Assembly: GCA_913042885.1 (NCBI GenBank)
Contig: CAJWLW010000140.1
Coordinates: forward strand, 1 to 11,430
From: an uncultured Lentisphaeria bacterium
Lineage (GTDB): Bacteria; Verrucomicrobiota; Lentisphaeria; JABSQK01; CAJWLW01
DNA: 11,430 nucleotides
Direction: 5' to 3'
The position numbers were made by a program, and so were the translations under genes. Below are positions 6,842-11,430 of the stretch, piece by piece; positions within the stretch are counted from its first letter, which is position 1, and each line of letters begins with the position of its first letter. The notes beneath the pieces were generated by a model. It saw only the letters and a list, made by a program, of their open reading frames with translations. It had not been told where the DNA came from and made no database searches.

Positions 6842-8146
6842 ATGAGTGCCCGTATCCTAATCGTCGATGACGAACCCACCATGCGCCAGTTGCTGCGGAC
6901 GCATTTGAAGCGGCAGAATTACGAGATCCTGGAGGCGGCGGCGGCGGAGGAAGGGCTGTCGATTGTCAAGGAAAACGATCTTGACCTGGTGATCACCGAT
7001 GTCAAACTTGGCGGCATGACCGGGGTCGAGTTGCTCTCCCAGATCAAGCGCATTGACCCGGATTTGCCGGTGATCGTCATGACCGGAATGCCGGAGATCC
7101 AAGATGCCGTCGAGAGCATGAAGATCGGGGCGGTCGATTACGTCAGCAAGCCGTTCCGGATCGAGCAACTCAAGGCCGTCATCGCACAGGCGCTGGAGCA
7201 TCCGGATGAAACAAATTCGAAGACAAATGCGCCGGAGACAACGAATTCCGGGCGAATCCTCGCCGGCTATCAGCTCATCAAGCCACTGGGTGAAGGCAAT
7301 GTCGGCACGGTCTACCTGGCCCGCGATCGTGACGTCGACTCGTCCACCATTTACGCGCTGAAGATTCTCAAGTCGTTTTTTAGGACCGAGGAGCACAAGC
7401 GCAACGCGCTGGAGCGTCTGCTGCGCGAGGCGGAGGCCATTGCCAAGCTGGAACACCCGAACATCGTTCGAGTGATCGAGTACGGCCTTGCGGAAGAAGA
7501 ACTGATCCCATTCATCCTGATGGAGTACGTCGATGGCAAGTCACTGCGAGAGGTGATCTCCGACGCGGACGACCTGACGTACATCAAGAAGGCACAGATG
7601 ATTCGCCAGGTTGCCAACGCCCTCGCGGCGGTGCACAAGCACGACATTTGCCACCGCGACATAAAACCGGCAAATATCCTGGTCGATGCCAATTACGATG
7701 CGAAGTTGACAGATTTCGGCATCGCCCTGATGCCGGATTCCAGTTTGACGGTTTCTACGAATATCGTGGGGACGCCGGTGTATCTGTCACCGGAGGGATT
7801 CCATTCTTCGAAGGTCGATCGCCGGGCGGATATTTTTTCGCTCGGCGTCGTGGCCTATGAACTGTTCATGCTGCAGCGCCCGTTTATTGCACAGAGCATT
7901 GCGCAGTACGCGAACGTCATACAGAACGACCTGCCGATAGAGCCGCGCCAGCTGCGTCCGGATTTTCCTCTGCGGTTGCAGTCTATTCTTGCCCGGATGC
8001 TGAAGAAAGAACCGGACGAGCGCTACAACAATACGGATGAGCTGGTGAGCGACCTCGACGGGTATCTCAAGTCACCGCCTTTGCGTTCGCATATTTTGAA
8101 AAAGTTGATTGATCGGCAACCGCAGTGCGATTGGCATCGCAGTTGA
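6842..8146 (+). CDS. Response regulator receiver domain fused to Hanks-type Ser/Thr protein kinase
   Basis: The protein has 434 residues. Residues 3-119 are a CheY-like receiver with every key residue present: acidic pocket D9/D10, phospho-acceptor D53, switch Thr T81 and conserved K103 in SKPF. A short Thr/Asn/Ser-rich linker (121-137) leads to a complete eukaryotic-type kinase domain (about 143-410). This has a glycine loop GEGNVGTVY (150-158), catalytic lysine K174 in YALKIL, helix-C glutamate E196, HRDIKPAN (271-278), DFG (291-293) and SPE (316-318, the APE equivalent). All catalytic residues are intact, so it should be active. There is no transmembrane segment or sensor domain, so it is cytosolic. 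The natural reading is that a histidine kinase phosphorylates D53 and thereby controls Ser/Thr kinase activity. No histidine kinase or substrate gene is adjacent, so partners are unknown. ATG 6842 is the only sensible start; no Shine-Dalgarno is visible. Confidence 0.93.
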   Translation: MSARILIVDDEPTMRQLLRTHLKRQNYEILEAAAAEEGLSIVKENDLDLVITDVKLGGMTGVELLSQIKRIDPDLPVIVMTGMPEIQDAVESMKIGAVDYVSKPFRIEQLKAVIAQALEHPDETNSKTNAPETTNSGRILAGYQLIKPLGEGNVGTVYLARDRDVDSSTIYALKILKSFFRTEEHKRNALERLLREAEAIAKLEHPNIVRVIEYGLAEEELIPFILMEYVDGKSLREVISDADDLTYIKKAQMIRQVANALAAVHKHDICHRDIKPANILVDANYDAKLTDFGIALMPDSSLTVSTNIVGTPVYLSPEGFHSSKVDRRADIFSLGVVAYELFMLQRPFIAQSIAQYANVIQNDLPIEPRQLRPDFPLRLQSILARMLKKEPDERYNNTDELVSDLDGYLKSPPLRSHILKKLIDRQPQCDWHRS

Positions 8147-8167
8147 GTGCGACGTTCGGTCGCACTC
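8145..8167 (+). terminator. Stem-loop overlapping the kinase stop codon
   Basis: Perfect 9-bp arms GAGTGCGAC (8145-8153) and GTCGCACTC (8159-8167) enclose the loop GTTCG. The left arm begins inside the kinase TGA stop. The position fits transcript termination or 3'-end protection, but no T-run follows, so it is not a textbook intrinsic terminator. Confidence 0.45.
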
Positions 8168-8328
8168 CGCGTGGCGTTAATCTGATCATTGCACCCGGCT
8201 TCGCAGATCCGGTCAAAGCCCGTTGATACCCGATGCCATTCCCTATCACCGGTGCCCAACGCCGGAGATTCGCGTTGTCGCTTCCACGATTCGACTTTTT
8301 CCTGTCGGGATGACGGATACTCTACCAA

Positions 8329-10239
8329 ATGTTGATCAAGAATATTTTCGTTGCAGTTCGCAGATTTGATACAGAGCACCAGGCGGTCGCGTTATTCAGT
8401 CTGCTGCACGTCATTGGCGGGGGTCTCGCCTACGCCGTTGTCGGGCCACGGGTGCTGGCTGCCGGCAACTCGTCGACCGAGGCGGTGGACTGGCCGGTTC
8501 TGCTGGTGACGGCCGTTTTCGACCTGGCCGTCCTGGAAGTATTGCTCTACGTCATTGCGGTACTGCTGTGCGGCGATGGTAAGCGTGCCGGGCGGCTTCG
8601 GGCCGTGACAGTTTTTCTGATTTCGATTCACGCTCTGCTGATACTCGGGATCCTCCTCGATTTCACGCTGTTCAACCTGCTTGGCACGCATCTGCTCGAT
8701 CCCATGATCATCGACTACATGAAGAACCCGCGGATCCAGAAAGAGATCAACCTTAGTACGGGGTCGATCGTGATGATGGCCGCCGTGTTGCTGCTGATCG
8801 CTGCCGCTGAGGTCGGTGTACGACACGGGTGTCGCCGGTTCGTCGCGCGACTGGCGGCGTGGCAGCTTCCGGTACGAAGAATTCTGGTGTTTGCTGTCGT
8901 TATCCTGATTGTGCCGTGTGCGGTCGCGACGATAACCGTTCGCCATCGAAATCCGGCCGCGGCGCTGCAGGCCGATCGGGCAACGCTCCTGCGCCAGGTA
9001 ATCGCAAGGGTTCGAGTGAACGACGAGAGAAAATCAGAGTACACCCGCCCGCTGCATGAGCGCTACGCGGCGGCTGAGTTTCCCCGCCTGCAGCGGCGGC
9101 CGGACATTCTGCTGATACAGGTCGAGTCGTTGCGGGCGGATATTTTCGAAACGACGCCACACCCGAAAATAGAGGAGTTCGTCGCGCAGTATCCAGTGCA
9201 GGAGTCGGCCTGTCACATGTCGGGGGCCACGGGGACGGATTACGGGACGTTCTCACTGCTTTACGGCCTGTCCGGCATCCACTTCATGGCCTGTTCCGAA
9301 CACGGACACAGGTCCTGGCCCCTGGAGTTGCTGCGGGCCAACGGCTACGAGGTTCACGGGGTGACGTCTTCAAATCTGCGCAAATGGCAACCCGCGTTTT
9401 TTCTCAACGACCAGTTCGATAGCCTGGAAGCGTACACCCATTTGCGGTTCGATCATGCTGACCGTGCGGCCGTCACCTGGTTACGGGAGTTTCACCGGAA
9501 ACGCCAGAGGGACCGGCCGTTGTTTCAGTTCGTGTTCCTGGCATCGCCCCATTACAATTATTTCTATCCGGAGCAATACGAAGTCGACACACCGGTGTTC
9601 GACCCGGAATCGATTCAGACGATCGGCATCACGCGGCTGCGCGGCCAGCGGGAGTTGCTGGTCAATCGCTACCGCAACAGCATCCGGTATGTCGATGCGC
9701 TGGTCGGTGAAATCCTCGAGATATACAGGGATGAGTTGGCGCGCGACGAGCTGGTTGTGGTCGTGACCGGTGATCATGGTGAGGAATTCTGGGAGCACGG
9801 ACTGTTTGGACACATTGCGCCACTCTTTTACAATGAGCGGATGCAGGTGCCGTACATCATGTATCTGCCGGGTGTCGAGCCGAGGACTCTGCCTCTGTCG
9901 AGCCACATGGACATCCTGCCGACGATCATTGACTATTGCCGTCCGGAGGAGGCATTCGATTTATCGGCATACGTTAGCGGTCGCTCGCTGCTGCAACCCG
10001 CGACAGCCCCAGTTCTGGCGACCGTTACCGCGACGGGCTTCCCACGCGCAGACGGGCGTTTCTGCTTTGTTACAGAGGCGTACAAGCATTGGGTCGAGCT
10101 GCAGTTCGACACGATTGTGCCGCAGCGTTCGACGGACCTTCAGGACCGTCCTGTGGACGGTGCGGATGTGGTACGCAGCCTCAACTGGTGCCTCCGCCAG
10201 CACGCCGCCGAAGTGGATCGGCTGCACGTGCCGCGGTAG
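8329..10239 (+). CDS. YejM/LtaS-like membrane sulfatase-fold protein
   Basis: This 636-residue protein has five predicted membrane helices in the first third (about 18-40, 56-80, 94-116, 146-162, 184-204) and a large extracytoplasmic alkaline-phosphatase-superfamily domain from about 257. Metal-site residues of the superfamily are visible: E266 in LIQVESLR, and D482/H483 in TGDHGEEFWEHG. T303 in GTDYG is the likely nucleophile position, before a FSLLYGL block like that of YejM. The region around 111-128 (DFTLFNLLGTHLLDP) also recalls the membrane portion of YejM/PbgA. Relatives include lipoteichoic acid synthase, phosphoethanolamine transferases and YejM, which binds cardiolipin/LPS and controls LpxC stability in enterobacteria. 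A role in envelope lipid modification or sensing is therefore inferred, but the exact reaction cannot be read. ATG 8329 has no strong ribosome site. A 182-bp gap with a stem-loop separates it from the kinase gene, so it may have its own promoter. Confidence 0.82.
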   Translation: MLIKNIFVAVRRFDTEHQAVALFSLLHVIGGGLAYAVVGPRVLAAGNSSTEAVDWPVLLVTAVFDLAVLEVLLYVIAVLLCGDGKRAGRLRAVTVFLISIHALLILGILLDFTLFNLLGTHLLDPMIIDYMKNPRIQKEINLSTGSIVMMAAVLLLIAAAEVGVRHGCRRFVARLAAWQLPVRRILVFAVVILIVPCAVATITVRHRNPAAALQADRATLLRQVIARVRVNDERKSEYTRPLHERYAAAEFPRLQRRPDILLIQVESLRADIFETTPHPKIEEFVAQYPVQESACHMSGATGTDYGTFSLLYGLSGIHFMACSEHGHRSWPLELLRANGYEVHGVTSSNLRKWQPAFFLNDQFDSLEAYTHLRFDHADRAAVTWLREFHRKRQRDRPLFQFVFLASPHYNYFYPEQYEVDTPVFDPESIQTIGITRLRGQRELLVNRYRNSIRYVDALVGEILEIYRDELARDELVVVVTGDHGEEFWEHGLFGHIAPLFYNERMQVPYIMYLPGVEPRTLPLSSHMDILPTIIDYCRPEEAFDLSAYVSGRSLLQPATAPVLATVTATGFPRADGRFCFVTEAYKHWVELQFDTIVPQRSTDLQDRPVDGADVVRSLNWCLRQHAAEVDRLHVPR

Positions 10240-10390
10240 CACACGAAAGCCGGCGGTTGTCTTTGGTCACGCCCGCCGCCTGAGAACAGTGGCTAACATA
10301 GAGGTCACCGAGGCGGGCGGCGCTTAGCGCCGTTCCGCATTCGTGTGCACCGGCCAGGTTGGCGTTTTGCTAGTACTGTAGTGCCATCGT

Positions 10391-10436
10391 TGCGGATGTT
10401 TAAGGCCGCCAGTAGCCGCCGGATTCCGCAGTTCTC
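10391..10436. repeat. Direct repeat copy 1 (46 nt)
   Basis: This pairs with the copy at 10590-10635: 35 of 46 positions match, including the 18-nt identical core AGGCCGCCAGTAGCCGCC (10403-10420). Both copies begin TGCGG and end TC, in the same orientation, 199 nt apart start to start. The partial divergence suggests an old duplication or two members of a dispersed family. Confidence 0.8.
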
Positions 10437-10445
10437 GATGTTACG

Positions 10446-10501
10446 GTCTTCGTCTTTCTTCTTCGTCTTTCCCCGCGCAGACGAAGTAGAAAGACGAAGA
10501 C
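10446..10501. repeat. Long imperfect inverted repeat (23-bp stem, 10-nt loop)
   Basis: The arms 10446-10468 and 10479-10501 pair at 22 of 23 positions around the loop TTCCCCGCGC. The left arm is pyrimidine-rich with repeated CTTCGTCTTT units, the right arm purine-rich. It starts 9 nt after the first direct repeat. As RNA it would form a long hairpin on either strand. It is not followed by a T-run and is about 200 bp from the nearest gene, so a simple terminator role is unlikely. Confidence 0.8.
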
Positions 10502-10589
10502 GAAAGACAAAGTATTGACGCTTCGAAAGTTGGCTCGCCGTTTCGTCTTGATTTCCAATTCCGCTACGCCCGGCGTCTTCACGTTGATT

Positions 10590-10635
10590 TGCGGGTGATT
10601 TAGGCCGCCAGTAGCCGCCAGTGTTCGCAAAATTC
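10590..10635. repeat. Direct repeat copy 2 (46 nt)
   Basis: Second copy of the 10391-10436 repeat, with the identical 18-nt core at 10602-10619. The two copies bracket about 150 bp that contains the long hairpin, giving the block the look of a composite non-coding repeat element. Confidence 0.8.
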
Positions 10636-10813
10636 AGACGCCGGCGCGTCAACGCGTCGCCATTCCGAGGTACAACAAGTGATTCACCTCTTTTAGTATA
10701 GCACACCTTTCATCGATCTCGCAGCACCCGGGGCGAGGCATGCCCCCTGGCGAAGTAGGCGTGTATTCGTCGATTCGTGTATCTAAATAGTGAACATAGC
10801 CAGAACCGGCAGC

Positions 10814-10842
10814 TTGATCAGCGCAAATAAGAATGATATTCT
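10814..10842 (+). promoter_or_regulatory. Putative sigma70-type promoter
   Basis: TTGATC (10814-10819) and TATTCT (10837-10842) are separated by exactly 17 bp; each matches consensus at 4 of 6 positions. The -10 element overlaps the left arm of an inverted repeat. No intact gene follows, only the transposase fragment from about 11001, so this may be a relic or a chance match in AT-rich DNA. Confidence 0.3.
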
Positions 10843-10857
10843 ATTATCATATCATTC
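10831..10857. repeat. AT-rich inverted repeat, operator-like
   Basis: Perfect 9-bp arms GAATGATAT (10831-10839) and ATATCATTC (10849-10857) are separated by 9 nt. This size and spacing are typical of dimeric regulator sites. It lies in a distinctly AT-rich patch within otherwise GC-rich DNA and overlaps the putative -10 element. Confidence 0.5.
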
Positions 10858-11000
10858 CGGCTAGTTTGGTGTCCTGCGGGGTGGATGAGTTTCATCACAT
10901 AAGTCGTCTCGGCGCATGGCATCAGAAGTAGCTGTCGCGCCGCTTTCTGGTCGCCACATCCAGCCATCTCCCGAGTCCCAATGTCTCATATAGAAAAAAC

Positions 11001-11252
11001 GTTCGCTGGTCGCCGTTAATTAAACGAGTTTACGAAGTAGATCCACTGTGCTGTCCGAAATGTGGCGGCACCATGGCCATCGTGTCGTTCATTGAGCAAG
11101 AGGACCAGGCCGATGTTATTGAGCGTATTCTCAAGCACTGTCAACTATGGAACGACTACCCGGCGCGAGCTCCACCCAAGGTGGCAGGCAACGGAGAATT
11201 TGAACTGGAAGTCGAGTATGTAGACTTTGACGAGTTTCTGATGGGTTTCTAA
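11001..11252 (+). pseudogene. IS91-type transposase, C-terminal remnant
   Basis: A reading frame ending at TAA 11250-11252 encodes the end of an IS91-family (Y2, rolling-circle type) transposase. RWSPLIKRVYEVDPL is followed by CCPKCGGTMAIVSFIE, a CxxC metal-binding-like pair, then VIERILKHCQLW and a short acidic tail. The LIKKVYEVDPLxCPKCGGxM block is characteristic of the C-terminus of these transposases. Recognisable similarity starts only near 11001; going upstream the frame loses resemblance and meets a TAG at 10929-10931. There is no start codon and no catalytic tyrosine domain, so this is a 5'-truncated pseudogene of about 80 codons. It shows that a mobile element once occupied this region. 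The fragment keeps an open frame without internal stops, so truncation may be recent or selection of the tail may be accidental. Confidence 0.75.
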
Positions 11253-11344
11253 AAGCGCCCCGCCAGGAAGACGGTATCTCAATGCTTGGTTTGGCCTGTT
11301 TTGCGCGAAAAACAGTTGTTTATGCTGAATATCATCAAGAAGGG
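11253..11344. other. Spacer between transposase remnant and palindrome
   Basis: These 92 bp hold no gene that I can see. They connect the transposase stop to the 46-bp palindrome and could be the 3' flank of the former element. Confidence 0.4.
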
Positions 11345-11390
11345 GGAAGGGAGGGCGGCCGGGCCAGCTGGCCCGGCCGCCCTCCCTTCC
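11345..11390. repeat. Perfect 46-bp GC-rich palindrome
   Basis: Positions 11345-11367 are exactly the reverse complement of 11368-11390: 23 of 23 pairs with no spacer, centred on CCAGCTGG. The arms run from GGAAGGGAGGG at the outer edge into GCGGCCGGGCC. Pairing ends sharply at both sides. The plus strand continues GTTTCTCTGC, only a weak T-rich stretch, so a bidirectional terminator is possible but not typical. It starts 93 nt after the transposase-remnant stop, so it could also be an element end structure such as an IS91-type replication origin or terminus. Confidence 0.9.
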
Positions 11391-11430
11391 GTTTCTCTGC
11401 GATTTCTCCTCTGATGCCTGGGATACTGTA

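Larger units (their letters stand above)
10240..11000. other. Gene-poor accessory tail, first part (761 bp)
   Basis: I find no convincing gene here. Just after the hydrolase stop there is a small stem (10318-10323 with 10327-10332, loop TTA) lacking a T-run, which may mark the transcript end. Then come the direct repeats and long hairpin (10391-10635), and an AT-rich promoter-like site with an inverted repeat (10814-10857). Between 10640 and 10810 I see nothing definable. The minus-strand open frames at 10305-10706 and 10400-10630 run through the repeats and have Arg/Lys-rich compositions dictated by the hairpin sequence, so I treat them as non-coding. Confidence 0.6.

Noticed and set aside
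10391..10635. CRISPR array
   Set aside because: There are only two diverged repeat copies, 199 nt apart, with a hairpin between them; no regular spacer pattern and no cas genes.
10305..10706. Minus-strand open frames through the repeat/hairpin block (also 10400-10630)
   Set aside because: Their sequence is dictated by the direct repeats and hairpin, there is no ribosome site, and the composition is Arg/Lys-rich low complexity.
11335..11338. CAAG as an IS91 target tetranucleotide marking the element end
   Set aside because: A four-base match is expected by chance and it lies before, not after, the palindrome; it cannot support a boundary alone.

Overview
The window looks like chromosomal DNA of a Gram-negative bacterium. 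By eye it is fairly GC-rich, and it encodes a TonB-type energy-coupling protein and a YejM/PbgA-like inner-membrane hydrolase, both of which imply an outer membrane. A member or relative of the Pseudomonadota is the most natural guess, but no rRNA or tRNA is present to fix the taxonomy, so the assignment is open.

Layout. (1) 1-3173, plus strand: the C-terminal end of a Lon protease; a polyprenol-phosphate mannose synthase-like family 2 glycosyltransferase; a membrane-anchored protein made of eight roughly 32-residue Trp/Ala-rich repeats; and a VTT-domain (TVP38/TMEM64) membrane protein with a clear ribosome binding site at a GTG start. (2) 3340-6457, minus strand: a tight three-gene operon in the order small DUF1232-like membrane protein, uvrB, TonB-family protein. 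The genes overlap by 4 nt and 1 nt. (3) 6458-6841: a divergent intergenic region. (4) 6842-10239, plus strand: a response-regulator receiver domain fused to a complete Hanks-type Ser/Thr kinase, then a five-TM alkaline-phosphatase-superfamily protein resembling YejM/LtaS. (5) 10240-11430: an accessory, largely non-coding tail. It holds a pair of 46-nt direct repeats flanking a long hairpin, an AT-rich promoter/operator-like site, a decayed C-terminal fragment of an IS91-type transposase, and a perfect 46-bp palindrome.

How the parts relate. The only firm co-transcription argument is the overlapping minus-strand operon. Envelope functions recur (mannosyl-lipid synthesis, VTT protein, TonB-like protein, YejM-like hydrolase), but the window shows no single pathway joining them. 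The receiver-kinase fusion suggests that a phosphorelay signal is converted to Ser/Thr phosphorylation, with unknown partners. I see no CRISPR array, prophage, or defence or biosynthetic cluster. The most unusual material is the structured repeat DNA in the last 1.1 kb and the Trp-repeat protein.
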